Origin: PKWO01 sp036384915
GTDB taxonomy: Bacteria; Pseudomonadota; Gammaproteobacteria; Burkholderiales; Burkholderiaceae_D
DNA: 64,000 nt
NCBI GenBank assembly: GCA_036384915.1
Contig: DASVLJ010000071.1
Location: 186,001-250,000 of the forward strand
Direction: 5' to 3'
Position 1 is the first letter of the stretch. Each line of letters begins with the position of its first letter. The notes beneath the pieces are model-generated. The model had not been told where the DNA came from. It did no database searches and was given only the letters and a program-made list of their open reading frames with translations. Below are positions 44,814 through 53,244 of the stretch, one piece after another. The translations under genes and the position numbers were made by a program.

Positions 44814-46061
44814 TTAGAGATTGAAACGGGCTATGCCCAAGCCTTCGGTATCGATATCGGGCTCGCGGCCCGTGACGAGGTCAGCTACCAATTTACCGGA
44901 ACCTGCGGCCATGGTCCAGCCCGTGGCACCGTGGCCGATGTTGAGGTAGACGCCGGGAACGCCCGATCCGCCTATCAGCGGCGGGCCGTCGGGGAGCATG
45001 GGACGCATGCCGCACCAATACTGCGCGCCGCTATAGTTGGCGGCGCTGGGGAACCAGTCTTCGCCGACCTGTATCAGCTTGCACAGGGAAGTTTCATTCA
45101 ATTCATTATCGCGCGCGCCGAACTCGGCCAGGCCCGCCACGCGCACGCGATTGCCCATGCGCGCGATCGAGACCTTGTTGGCATCGTCGAATACCGCCGA
45201 TAGCGGGGCATGCTCGAAATTCTTGATCGGCGCCGTGGCGGCATAGCCCTTGACGGGGTAGAGCGGCACCGCGAGACCGAGCGGCGTCAGCAGGGCGGCG
45301 CTGTCGATGCCGGCTGCGACCACTACGGCGTCGGCATGGATCAATGCGCCGTTGATGTGCAAGCCCACGCGGCGCCCATGCGTCTCGATCGCCTTGATCG
45401 TGCAACCGAACTGGAAATCGACACCCATGCCTTGCGCCGCCTGTTTCAACTGTTTGGTGAACAGCGCGCAATTGCCTGTGGCATCGTCGTTGAAATGCCA
45501 GGCGCCGGCCAGCGGCACGTGCTCAGACAGGCCGGGCTCGATGGCACGCGCCGCCGCCGCATCGAGCGCTTGGTGGGGCAAACCTTGCTCCACCATCATA
45601 TCCAGCAGCGGCTGCGCCAGCGCGAGGTCGCGTTCACTGCGGAACAATTGCAGATAGCCCGAGGTTTGCTCGTAGTCGAACTTTTCAAAGTCTCGCACCT
45701 GCTGCAGCACGGAGCGGCTGTAATGCGCGATACGTTGCATGCGCTGCCGGTTGTTGCGGAAGCGCTGTAAGTCCGATTCGGAAATCCAGCGCGACAGCCA
45801 GCGCCACATGGCGGGATCGAGGCGCCGCTTCAAGATGAAAGGACTGTTGCCCCGGAACAGCGCGGCGAACAGCTTGCGCGGTGCGCCCGGTATGGCCCAA
45901 GGGGTGGCGAATGCCGGTGCGACGATGCCGGCGTTGCCGAAACTGGCTTGTTCGGCGACATTGCCGTGGCGTTCGAACACGCTGACCGCGTGGCCCGCCT
46001 CGGCGAGAAAGTAGGCGGTGCAGACGCCCATGACACCGCCACCGATTACTGCAACTTCCAT
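44814..46061 (-). CDS. dadA: D-amino acid dehydrogenase small subunit type (DadA)
   Basis: A 415-residue FAD enzyme of the DAO family. The dinucleotide-binding motif VIGGGVMGVCTAYFLAEAGH lies at the very N terminus, and CGMRPMLPDGPPLIGGSGVP and NIGHGATGWTMAAGSGKLVA near the C terminus. It deaminates D-amino acids, chiefly D-alanine, to keto acids and passes electrons to the respiratory chain at the inner membrane. With the alanine racemase at 19645-20724 it would allow growth on L-alanine. A perfect inverted repeat lies 21 bp upstream of its start. Confidence 0.93.
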   Translation of the reverse strand: MEVAVIGGGVMGVCTAYFLAEAGHAVSVFERHGNVAEQASFGNAGIVAPAFATPWAIPGAPRKLFAALFRGNSPFILKRRLDPAMWRWLSRWISESDLQRFRNNRQRMQRIAHYSRSVLQQVRDFEKFDYEQTSGYLQLFRSERDLALAQPLLDMMVEQGLPHQALDAAAARAIEPGLSEHVPLAGAWHFNDDATGNCALFTKQLKQAAQGMGVDFQFGCTIKAIETHGRRVGLHINGALIHADAVVVAAGIDSAALLTPLGLAVPLYPVKGYAATAPIKNFEHAPLSAVFDDANKVSIARMGNRVRVAGLAEFGARDNELNETSLCKLIQVGEDWFPSAANYSGAQYWCGMRPMLPDGPPLIGGSGVPGVYLNIGHGATGWTMAAGSGKLVADLVTGREPDIDTEGLGIARFNL

Positions 46062-46081
46062 TGTCTTCCCTGAATGTTATA

Positions 46082-46111
46082 CACCTGTGCGGTATTGGAA
46101 CTGCACAGGTG
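46082..46111. promoter_or_regulatory. Inverted repeat upstream of dadA
   Basis: CACCTGTGC (46082-46090) and GCACAGGTG (46103-46111) form a perfect 9-bp inverted repeat with a 12-bp spacer, centred about 35 bp before the dadA start codon. No T run follows on the minus strand, so it is more likely an operator than a terminator of the upstream amidase gene; an RNA hairpin in the dadA leader is also possible. Confidence 0.45.
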
Positions 46112-46162
46112 GAGCGTCATTTTATCGCGTCGCACAATAACAATGGGAAATCAATCGTAAAT

Positions 46163-47500
46163 TCACAACACGGCTTCCGCAGCTTTCGCGATTGCTAACA
46201 GTTTGGCATCCTGCATGGCGGGTGCGGCCAGCATCAGGCCCACCGGCAAGGTGCCGGGTGCATGGCAAGGCAGGGAAATGGCGCAGCCGTCGAGGAAATT
46301 GATCGTCAGGGTGTTGCGCAAGACCTTGGCATTGGCGGCAAAAAACGCCTCGTCCGAGGCCTCCAGTTCGGCAATCGGCGGGGCGACGATGGGCACGGTC
46401 GGCGCGATCAGGGCGTCGTAGGGGGCGAGCCTGGCTTCCATGCGGGCGATCCATTCGGCGCGCGCCGCTTGCATGGCGATATAGTCGGCTCCGCTCATGG
46501 AAGCGCCGTATTTGATGCGGCGCGAAACCCGCTGGTCGTATTGCGCTTCGCGCTGTTTCAGCAAGTGCCGGTGCCAGGCGTAGGCTTCCACCCCGGGAAA
46601 CTTGTTCAGGGTGGCGCATTCGTCTAGGGGAGCAAGGACGGTTTCGATAATGTCGGCACCCGCGGCGGAGAGGCGCGATACGGCGGAAGAAAAACTGGCG
46701 GCGACGTGCGGCTCGAGCTCGTCCAGCATCAAGTTGGTCGGCAGGGCCAGGCGCAAACCGCGCAGCGGCAGTTCGGGCACGTGCAAGGGGGTGTCGGCGA
46801 TCAGGCTATCGACCAGGACGCAGTCGCCGACCGAGCGCGTCATGGCGCAGATCGTATCGAGCGTGGTCGAGAGCGGAATGGCGCCGGCCGTAGGCACGCG
46901 GCGCGCGGTCGATTTGAAGCCGACCAGGCCGCACAGTGCGGCGGGAATTCGGATCGAGCCGCCGGTATCGGAGCCGATGGCCGCCACGCAGATGCCCGCC
47001 GCCACCGAGACGGCGGCGCCGGATGAGGAGCCGCCGGGAATGCGTGCGATTTCACGATCGTGTGGGTTGGCCGGCGTGCCGTAATGCGGGTTGATGCCGA
47101 TGCCGGAAAAGGCGAACTCGGTCATGTTGGTTTTGCCGATGACGGCGGCGCCTGCCGCGCGCAGGCGCCGCACCACCGGTGCGTCATGCTGTGCGGGAGG
47201 TGCGTCGTCGAGTACGACCGAACCGGCCTTGGTCGGCTCGCCGGCCACATCGAGCAAATCCTTGATCGACACCGGCAAGCCCGCCAGCGGGGAGGGGGCT
47301 TCCACGCCTGCCGCACGCATGGCATCGGCATGGTGGGCCGCCGCGCGTGCGGCTTCGGGATAGAGCCGCGTAAATACGGACTGCGCATCCTGGGCAGCAG
47401 CCAGCGCGGTTTCGACCAGTTCTCGGCGCGAATGCGGCGCGAGCGCGGCAAGCGATTGCGGGTTCAGTTGGGGATTTAGTTGGGTCGGTGGTTTCTTCAT
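46163..47500 (-). CDS. Amidase signature family enzyme
   Basis: A 445-residue amidase with the Ser-cisSer-Lys triad: lysine in LPVSIKDLLD, the serines in GGSSSGAAVSVAAG and GSDTGGSIRIPAALCGLVGF. The family covers GatA, aryl- and acyl-amidases; no gatB or gatC lies nearby and the C-terminal region is that of a general amidase, so it is not tRNA amidotransferase. The substrate is unknown. ATG 47500 is preferred to an in-frame TTG at 47515. It lies upstream of dadA on the same strand, separated by 101 bp. Confidence 0.88.
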   Translation of the reverse strand: MKKPPTQLNPQLNPQSLAALAPHSRRELVETALAAAQDAQSVFTRLYPEAARAAAHHADAMRAAGVEAPSPLAGLPVSIKDLLDVAGEPTKAGSVVLDDAPPAQHDAPVVRRLRAAGAAVIGKTNMTEFAFSGIGINPHYGTPANPHDREIARIPGGSSSGAAVSVAAGICVAAIGSDTGGSIRIPAALCGLVGFKSTARRVPTAGAIPLSTTLDTICAMTRSVGDCVLVDSLIADTPLHVPELPLRGLRLALPTNLMLDELEPHVAASFSSAVSRLSAAGADIIETVLAPLDECATLNKFPGVEAYAWHRHLLKQREAQYDQRVSRRIKYGASMSGADYIAMQAARAEWIARMEARLAPYDALIAPTVPIVAPPIAELEASDEAFFAANAKVLRNTLTINFLDGCAISLPCHAPGTLPVGLMLAAPAMQDAKLLAIAKAAEAVL

Positions 47501-47539
47501 GCGAAAATATGCCAAATCAATTCATATCGTTCCAGCCGC

Positions 47540-49210
47540 GTGACTCAAAACCCGTCTTCCAAGTTTTTCATTCCCTTGTGGCTGGTCTGGATCGTCGCGT
47601 TCGGCTTCGTGCTGGCGGCGCTCGGCAGCTATGGCATCCTCGACAACAACGAAGGCCTGTACGCGGAAATTCCGCGCGAGATGCTCGCCGGCCACGATTG
47701 GCGGCTCTGGGTCATCCCGCATTTGAACGGTTTGCCTTACATGGAAAAGCCGCCTCTATTGTACTGGCTCACGGCCTTGTCGTTTTCCCTGTTCGGCGTG
47801 GCGGAATGGAGCGCACGGCTGGTGCCGGCGCTGTCCTCGCTGTGCTGTGTCGGTTTGCTGCTGCGCTTCGGCACCGTCGTCGGCAAGGAGCAGGCGGGGC
47901 GGCTGGCGGCGTTGATGTTTGCCGCCGGCATAGGCGTGGCCCAGATGTCGCGCACCTTGATGTTCGACATGCTGTTGACGGCCTGCCTGACAGGCGCGCT
48001 GTTCCATGCTTACCATTACAGCGTGGAGCGCAAGCCCGGCTTGCTGCGCATTTCCTACGGGGCGCTGGCTTTGGGCTTGATGGCCAAGGGGTTCGCGGCA
48101 GCAGTGTTGTTCGTGCTGGCCGGTGGAGTCTATCTGCTGCCCTCGCTGTTCAAGGACGGCATCAGGGAAACCTTGCGCATCTGGCTGCGTATCGACGCCA
48201 TCGCCGTATTCCTGCTGATAGCCGTCCCCTGGCATGTGGCTGCCAGTCTGGTGGAGCCGATCTTCCCCTGGTTTTATTTCATCAACGAGCATGTGCTGCG
48301 CTTCCTCGGCAAGCGCGAGCCGCATGATTATTATGCGGGTGCATGGTGGTATTACCTGCCGCGCATGCTGCTTTACCTGTTCCCCTGGTCCTTGTTGTTG
48401 ATCGGGCTGCTGCAGCGGGCTCGCCCCCTGGAGCCGGGCGAGCGTGATTTGCGGCGCTTCCTGTTCCCGGCCTGGCTCATGCCCTTGCTGTTCTTCACCA
48501 TATCGAGCGCCAAGGCTAATTATTACCTCGTGGTGGTGATGCCGTTTGCCGCATTTCATCTGGCACTGGCGCTGGAACGGCGCGCGTATCTTGCCAGGCC
48601 GTGGCGTGTGATACCCGGCGCCGTGCTGGGTTTGCTCACCGGCATGGCGGCGTGGTACCTCGCTTCGCACGGTGCGCGTTTGCCACCGGAGCCTTTGATT
48701 CTCGGTCGCACGCCGCTGCAATTCGCCGTTGCGGGATTGGCCGTGTTCAGCGCGCTGAGTTTCACCGCTGCCGCAGTCGCAGCCTGGGGCAGGGCAGGCA
48801 TCCTGGCCTATGTGCTGCCCGCCGCAAGCTGTGCTGCGGCAGTGCTGATCGCCATCAACGCTGTCGAGCCTTTGGTGTCGAACCGCCCGCTCGCACAGCT
48901 GCTGCATAGCCGTTTCCCGGAACGGCAGGTTTATCTGTACCGCAATTTCGAGGAACTTTCATCGTTGCCGTTTTATATGGCCAAACCGTTATCCGTCGTT
49001 GACAGCCGTAGCGCCGACCTCTATTGGGGCAACAAGCTTCAGCCCAACGATTTGCTGATCGACGGTACGCAGTTCGCACACAAGGCCGCTGCGGGCCCGG
49101 TCGCCATCGTGGTCATGGAGAGGCAGATGAAGGATTTCCGCGCGGAGTCCTATTTTTCGGTCTTGAAGGAGCAAGGCAAGGTCGGCCACAACACGATTTT
49201 CATCAATTAA
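47540..49210 (+). CDS. Glycosyltransferase family 39 membrane protein (ArnT-like)
   Basis: About 556 residues with roughly 12 membrane helices and the GT39/ArnT N-terminal loop GILDNNEGLYAEIPREML, in which acidic residues bind the polyprenyl-phosphate sugar donor, followed by PYMEKPPLLYWLTALSFSLF. A soluble periplasmic C-terminal domain of about 130 residues follows. Such enzymes move a sugar from an undecaprenyl carrier to lipid A or to proteins. It stands alone without arn genes, so the sugar and acceptor are unknown. The start is uncertain: GTG 47540 begins the recognisable part, but the frame is open to 47480, over the amidase start. Confidence 0.85.
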   Translation: MTQNPSSKFFIPLWLVWIVAFGFVLAALGSYGILDNNEGLYAEIPREMLAGHDWRLWVIPHLNGLPYMEKPPLLYWLTALSFSLFGVAEWSARLVPALSSLCCVGLLLRFGTVVGKEQAGRLAALMFAAGIGVAQMSRTLMFDMLLTACLTGALFHAYHYSVERKPGLLRISYGALALGLMAKGFAAAVLFVLAGGVYLLPSLFKDGIRETLRIWLRIDAIAVFLLIAVPWHVAASLVEPIFPWFYFINEHVLRFLGKREPHDYYAGAWWYYLPRMLLYLFPWSLLLIGLLQRARPLEPGERDLRRFLFPAWLMPLLFFTISSAKANYYLVVVMPFAAFHLALALERRAYLARPWRVIPGAVLGLLTGMAAWYLASHGARLPPEPLILGRTPLQFAVAGLAVFSALSFTAAAVAAWGRAGILAYVLPAASCAAAVLIAINAVEPLVSNRPLAQLLHSRFPERQVYLYRNFEELSSLPFYMAKPLSVVDSRSADLYWGNKLQPNDLLIDGTQFAHKAAAGPVAIVVMERQMKDFRAESYFSVLKEQGKVGHNTIFIN

Positions 49211-49221
49211 GCAAAATCCGA

Positions 49222-49250
49222 TTGATAACTGTACGGCTATACAGTAAATT
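49222..49250 (+). promoter_or_regulatory. SOS-type promoter: LexA box between -35 and -10
   Basis: TTGATA (49222-49227, five of six consensus bases), a 17-bp spacer and TAAATT (49245-49250, four of six). The palindrome CTGTACGGCTATACAG (49229-49244) fills the spacer exactly. It matches the proteobacterial LexA rule CTGT-N8-ACAG, with the outer bases AA and TA also fitting. The only downstream gene is the PilT/GspE-like ATPase, whose start is 83 bp beyond. Confidence 0.8.
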
Positions 49251-49333
49251 AGTGTGAATTTGTCGCGCAGAAAAATGTGACAATCGAAATAACCCGGAAC
49301 AACCGGGCAGGCGAAAACCATCAAGGAAAACTA

Positions 49334-50473
49334 GTGGAAAATCAACAATATTCTCAGATCGAGACCCTGACCCCAGAGGAAATCGACGGCTTGCCGGTGT
49401 TGGGGACGCTGGTCGAGCAAATCGTCCACCTGCTCAGTTCGAATACGCCTTTCACCGACATCATCATCCACCAGAACAGCCCCATCATGCTGCGCCAGCC
49501 CAAGCGGCTGGTGGCGGTATCGGACACGCCGATCACGCTCGAAGAATTGGAAGAATTCTTCGAAGTCATCGAGCCGGATTGGGAGCACAAGATCAACGAT
49601 CGCGCGTTCGACCGCTCCAAGGATTTGTATAGCGCGCGCATCCGCGCCAACTGCTTCACCTTCCAGGGCAAGAAACGTCTCGGCTGCGTAATCCGCCGTT
49701 TCCCCACCGAGCCGATGGCGTTGAAGGATCTTGGCCTGCGCCCGAATTCGCAAGCGTTCGCCAAGCTCGACAACGGCCTCGTGCTCTTGATCGGCGACAC
49801 TTGCCAGGGCAAGTCGACCACGATCGCTTCGATGCTCGATGAAATCAACAAGAACCGCTCGGGCCACATCATCACGATCGAAGACCCGGTCGAAACCTTG
49901 ATCCCGCAGCGCAAGTGCATCATCACCCAGCGCGAAGTCGGCAGCGATGGCGACGTGGGCAGCTATTATCTCGGCGCTCTGGATGCTTTGCGCGAACGGC
50001 CGGACGTGATCCTGATCGGTGAGATCCGCGACGCGCAAACGGCGCAGGAAGCCCTGGCGCTATCCGAGTCCGGCCCCCTGGTGTTTGCCACGCTGCATGC
50101 GCGTTCGACCGAACTCGGCTTGCAAAAGCTGCTGCGCCTGCTCGGCAATAGCGAGACCCAGGCGCAAGCGTTGTCTTCCGCTTTGCGCGGGGTGCTGTGC
50201 CAGGCCTTGCTGCCCTCGATCAAGGGCGACGGTTTCCATCTTGCCACGGAATGCCTGACGATCAATCCGGAAGTCGCCGCGCTGATCGAGAAGGGCGAGA
50301 CGGGCAGCATACGCGGCATGCTCGACAAGCTGGCCGCACAGCCGAATTCGGGCTGCCATACGATGAATGACGACTTGCTGGTCCTGCTCAAGGCGAAGAA
50401 GGTCACGCTCGAGGATGCGCGCCGCGCCACGACGGACAAGGCGAAATTCCTGGAGATGGTGAGACAAGCCTGA
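49334..50473 (+). CDS. PilT/GspE-type secretion or pilus retraction ATPase, orphan
   Basis: A 379-residue ATPase with a PAS-like N-terminal domain (about 15-130) and a RecA-like C-terminal domain. Walker A reads GDTCQGKST (residues 154-162) instead of the usual GxTGSGKST but keeps the GK[ST] core. The Asp box IEDPVETL, Walker B DVILIGEIRDAQTAQEALAL and His box TLHARSTELGLQKLL are present. It is nearest to PilT/PilU-like retraction ATPases or DotB-like enzymes. No pilin, pilus platform or secretion gene is within the window. GTG 49334 is chosen because AAGGAAA precedes it; an ATG-less frame runs up to 49277. Its promoter carries a LexA box. Confidence 0.85.
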   Translation: MENQQYSQIETLTPEEIDGLPVLGTLVEQIVHLLSSNTPFTDIIIHQNSPIMLRQPKRLVAVSDTPITLEELEEFFEVIEPDWEHKINDRAFDRSKDLYSARIRANCFTFQGKKRLGCVIRRFPTEPMALKDLGLRPNSQAFAKLDNGLVLLIGDTCQGKSTTIASMLDEINKNRSGHIITIEDPVETLIPQRKCIITQREVGSDGDVGSYYLGALDALRERPDVILIGEIRDAQTAQEALALSESGPLVFATLHARSTELGLQKLLRLLGNSETQAQALSSALRGVLCQALLPSIKGDGFHLATECLTINPEVAALIEKGETGSIRGMLDKLAAQPNSGCHTMNDDLLVLLKAKKVTLEDARRATTDKAKFLEMVRQA

Positions 50474-50492
50474 ACCAGGCACACAAGTAAAA

Positions 50493-50513
50493 AAGGCCGG
50501 CATTGCCGGCCTT
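50493..50513. terminator. Terminator hairpin between the ATPase and DUF1993 genes
   Basis: A nearly perfect palindrome, AAGGCCGGCA (50493-50502) with TGCCGGCCTT (50504-50513), preceded by an A run and followed by TGTCGTTT. It lies between convergent genes; the A run favours the minus-strand transcript as the true user, but it may serve both. Confidence 0.75.
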
Positions 50514-50534
50514 GTCGTTTGGGCGGGCGAAAAA

Positions 50535-51041
50535 TCAGTTGCTGCCGAGGTAATCGGACTTGCCCAGCTCCACGCCATTGTGGCGCAGGATCGCATAAGC
50601 CGTCGTGACGTGGAAAAACAGATTGGGCAGAACGAACCCGTTCAGGTAGGGCAGGCCCTTCATTTCAACGTCGTTGCCGCGTATCTTCAGCAAGACAGTC
50701 TTGCTTTCGCTGCCTTCCAATTGAGCTTCGGTCACGCTGTTCAAGAAGGCCTGCGTCTTGGCGATGCGCTCCTGCAGCTCGGGGAAGCTTGCTTCGGTAT
50801 CGGCAAAGCTGGGAATGTCGAGGCCGGCCAAGCGGGCGGCGCAGCCCTTCACCGCATCGGTCGCGATCTGAACCTGGCGCGACAACGGGAACATGTCGGG
50901 CGCAAGACGCGAATTGATGAAAACCGAAGGATCGATTTTCCTGGCTTCGGCATGGGCGGCGCCCTTGTTCAGGATGGCGGACAGATTGTTCAGCGCGCGC
51001 GTGAAGACAGGAATGGAGATTTGATACATCGAAAGTGCCAT
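50535..51041 (-). CDS. DUF1993 family protein
   Basis: A 168-residue protein beginning MALSMYQISIPVFTRALNNL and containing SFADTEASFPELQERIAKTQ and YLNGFVLPNLFFHVTTAYAI, the usual DUF1993 features. The fold is a DinB-like four-helix bundle in which histidines may bind metal. The function is unknown. It has no signal peptide. ATG 51041 is the family start; the frame is open upstream through repeat element B. The upstream repeat separates it from the chemoreceptor gene on the same strand. Confidence 0.88.
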   Translation of the reverse strand: MALSMYQISIPVFTRALNNLSAILNKGAAHAEARKIDPSVFINSRLAPDMFPLSRQVQIATDAVKGCAARLAGLDIPSFADTEASFPELQERIAKTQAFLNSVTEAQLEGSESKTVLLKIRGNDVEMKGLPYLNGFVLPNLFFHVTTAYAILRHNGVELGKSDYLGSN

Positions 51042-51105
51042 GTTGCATGCTCCGGAATGAAGTGGGAGGAATATCTGAATGCGAACTCGGACTGCGATCT
51101 GACTA

Positions 51106-51416
51106 AGAGCCTGTTTATGATCTGTTTGGCATGCACGTTCGATCGAAAAGAGGGATGCATTGCAAGGCGCGGCGCGCCGCTCAGGGTGGCCCCCTGAGCA
51201 AGCGCCGCAACGCCGCAATGCGCCCTTTTGCCTGGGCGGCCCCCTTGAACCCTTCGGGCAACTTCTTAAACCGGTCGCCTGCGTTGTCGCGGGGGTGGCC
51301 ATCCGCATCCTTGCCGTAGCCCCGCTATGTCGCGTCGCCGCGCCTAGCATTCGACCGGTTTCGAACGGTGCGGCGGGCCGATTGCGTGCATGCCAAACAG
51401 ATCATAAACAGGCTCT
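51106..51416. repeat. Palindromic intergenic element B (about 311 bp)
   Basis: A perfect 32-bp terminal inverted repeat (51106-51137 against 51385-51416) begins AGAGCCTGTTTATGATCTGT. The interior carries the core GGGGGTGGCCATCCGC (within 51283-51315), on the same strand as in elements A and C. The outer tips resemble those of element C (AGAGCCTGTTATGAACTCC). No convincing protein is encoded, though frames run through it. It lies 65 bp upstream of the DUF1993 start and 97 bp downstream of the chemoreceptor stop. Confidence 0.8.
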
Positions 51417-51451
51417 AAATTGCAGTCGGCGCAGTAGTGTAGCGCGTATTC

Positions 51452-51481
51452 AAAAAACGCGTTTGCTCGTGCCCGAAACGC
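51452..51481 (-). terminator. Rho-independent terminator of the chemoreceptor gene
   Basis: On the minus strand GCGTTT (51476-51481) pairs with AAACGC (51459-51464) around an 11-base loop, followed by a T run (51452-51457 read in reverse). It lies 32 bp past the chemoreceptor stop. Confidence 0.7.
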
Positions 51482-51513
51482 TTCTTCCTCCGCTTGCGCT
51501 CCATCGCCGCGGC

Positions 51514-53244
51514 TCAGAATTCCTCCCAGTCGTCGCCTGCCGTGGTCGGAACCTTGCTGGTCCGCTGCGGCGCGGCCACGCTCAAGCCCCGGGACGGTTT
51601 GGCCGGCGCCGGCGCCGGCACCGCAGCGCGCGGCGCTGTTTTCGGCGCCGCCATGGCACGCGGTGCGGGCGCTGCCGAGTGCATTCCAGAGAGCTTGAAT
51701 ACGCTGACCACCTGAGCCAGGCTGGCAGCCTGGTCTTGCATGGCGCCAGCCGCTGCGGCGGCCTGTTCCACCAAGGCCGCGTTTTGCTGGGTCACCTCGT
51801 CCATCGCACCGATGGCCTGGTTCACTTGCTCGATGCCGCTGGTCTGTTCGGCGCTGGCAGCCGTGATTTCCCCCATGATGTCGGTTACGCGGCGTATGCT
51901 TTCGACGACTTCGCTCATCGTCGCGCCGGCCTGGTCCACCAGCTTGCTGCCGGCTTCGACCTTTTCCACGGAATCACCGATCAAGGCCTTGATTTCCTTG
52001 GCTGCGCCTGCCGAGCGTTGTGCCAGGTTGCGCACTTCGGTCGCCACCACGGCGAAACCGCGCCCCTGTTCGCCGGCGCGCGCGGCTTCCACGGCGGCAT
52101 TCAGGGCCAGGATATTGGTCTGGAAGGCGATACCGTCGATCACGCCGATGATGTCGACGATCTTCTTCGACGAATCGTTGATCGAGCCCATGGTTTCGAC
52201 CACTTGTGTGACGACGGCGCCGCCTTTGACTGCCACGTCCGAAGCAGACAGAGCCAATTGGTTAGCCTGGCGCGCGTTGTCGGCATTTTGCCGCACCGTA
52301 TCGGTCAGGGTTTCCATTGAGGCGGCGGTTTGCTCAAGCGAACTGGCTTGAGACTCCGTGCGGGCCGACAAGTCCATATTGCCCTGTGCGATTTCGGACG
52401 AGGCGCCGGTGATGGCGTCGGTGCCGATCCTGACTTGGCCGACGATATTGGCTATGGCGTCACGCATGTTCTTGATCGAATAAAGCAGGCTTGACTGGTC
52501 GCCATGCTTGATGTTGATTTCGCCGGTCAAGTCGCCTGCGGCAATCGCGCGCGTGACGTCGGCGGCGTAGTCCGGCTCTGCGCCGAGCTGACGCAGCATG
52601 CCGCGCGCAATCGTCAGGCCGATGACGAGCAGCACGGCACCGAGCACCAGCGCGCTGGCGGAAAAATTGAGCACGCGGTTCCAGATCGTGGCATCGATCG
52701 TATCGATGTAGACGCCGGAGCCAATCAGCCAGCCCCAGGCCGGGAAGCCCTTGACATAGGCCACCTTTTGCACCGGCTTGTCGCTGCCCGGCTTGGGCCA
52801 GAGGTAGGGGAAATAGCCTGCGCCCTTGTTCTTGGCCAGCTCGGTCATCTCGACGAACAGCAGCTTGCCGTCGGCATCTTTGTTCTGGGTCAGCGTGGTC
52901 CCGTTCAATTCGGGCTTGATCGGGTGCATCAGCATCACGGGCTTGAAATCGTTGACCCAGAAGTACTCGTTGCCCGAATAGCGCATGCCCTTGATGGTAT
53001 CGAGCGCTTTTTGCTGCGCCTCGGCCAAGGGCATGGCGCCCGAAGTGACCAGACTGTTGTAGTAGTCCAGTACCCCCGAGGCAGTTTCGACGGCTTGCCT
53101 GACGTTGCTCTCGCGTTCGTCGGTGATCAACCGGCGTTCGGAGAACAGAAAGATGGTGGTAAGGACGATCACGCCAAGCACTGCGGAAGCGATCAGGATG
53201 CCGAGGCGCTTGGCGATGGTCATCGATTGAAAAATACTTGCCAT
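51514..53244 (-). CDS. Methyl-accepting chemotaxis protein with single Cache domain
   Basis: A 576-residue chemoreceptor. A membrane helix (about 10-30) is followed by a periplasmic single Cache domain (about 35-185, with the conserved MRYSGNEYFWVNDFKPVMLM and LIGSGVYIDTID), a second helix, a HAMP domain and a long coiled coil with the signalling tip IIGVIDGIAFQTNILALNAA. A linker rich in Ala and Pro ends in DWEEF at the very C terminus, fitting the CheR-docking pentapeptide pattern. Ligands of such domains are often small carboxylates. It is a solitary gene with its own terminator. Confidence 0.94.
   Translation of the reverse strand: MASIFQSMTIAKRLGILIASAVLGVIVLTTIFLFSERRLITDERESNVRQAVETASGVLDYYNSLVTSGAMPLAEAQQKALDTIKGMRYSGNEYFWVNDFKPVMLMHPIKPELNGTTLTQNKDADGKLLFVEMTELAKNKGAGYFPYLWPKPGSDKPVQKVAYVKGFPAWGWLIGSGVYIDTIDATIWNRVLNFSASALVLGAVLLVIGLTIARGMLRQLGAEPDYAADVTRAIAAGDLTGEINIKHGDQSSLLYSIKNMRDAIANIVGQVRIGTDAITGASSEIAQGNMDLSARTESQASSLEQTAASMETLTDTVRQNADNARQANQLALSASDVAVKGGAVVTQVVETMGSINDSSKKIVDIIGVIDGIAFQTNILALNAAVEAARAGEQGRGFAVVATEVRNLAQRSAGAAKEIKALIGDSVEKVEAGSKLVDQAGATMSEVVESIRRVTDIMGEITAASAEQTSGIEQVNQAIGAMDEVTQQNAALVEQAAAAAGAMQDQAASLAQVVSVFKLSGMHSAAPAPRAMAAPKTAPRAAVPAPAPAKPSRGLSVAAPQRTSKVPTTAGDDWEEF

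Noticed and set aside
46163..47500. Amidase as GatA of the tRNA amidotransferase
   Set aside because: No gatB or gatC nearby, and its neighbours are amino-acid catabolism genes; only the general amidase signature is supported.
51106..51416. Open frames inside element B as part of the DUF1993 gene or as a separate protein
   Set aside because: The DUF1993 family start is at 51041, and the extra sequence is only the translated inverted repeat and core.
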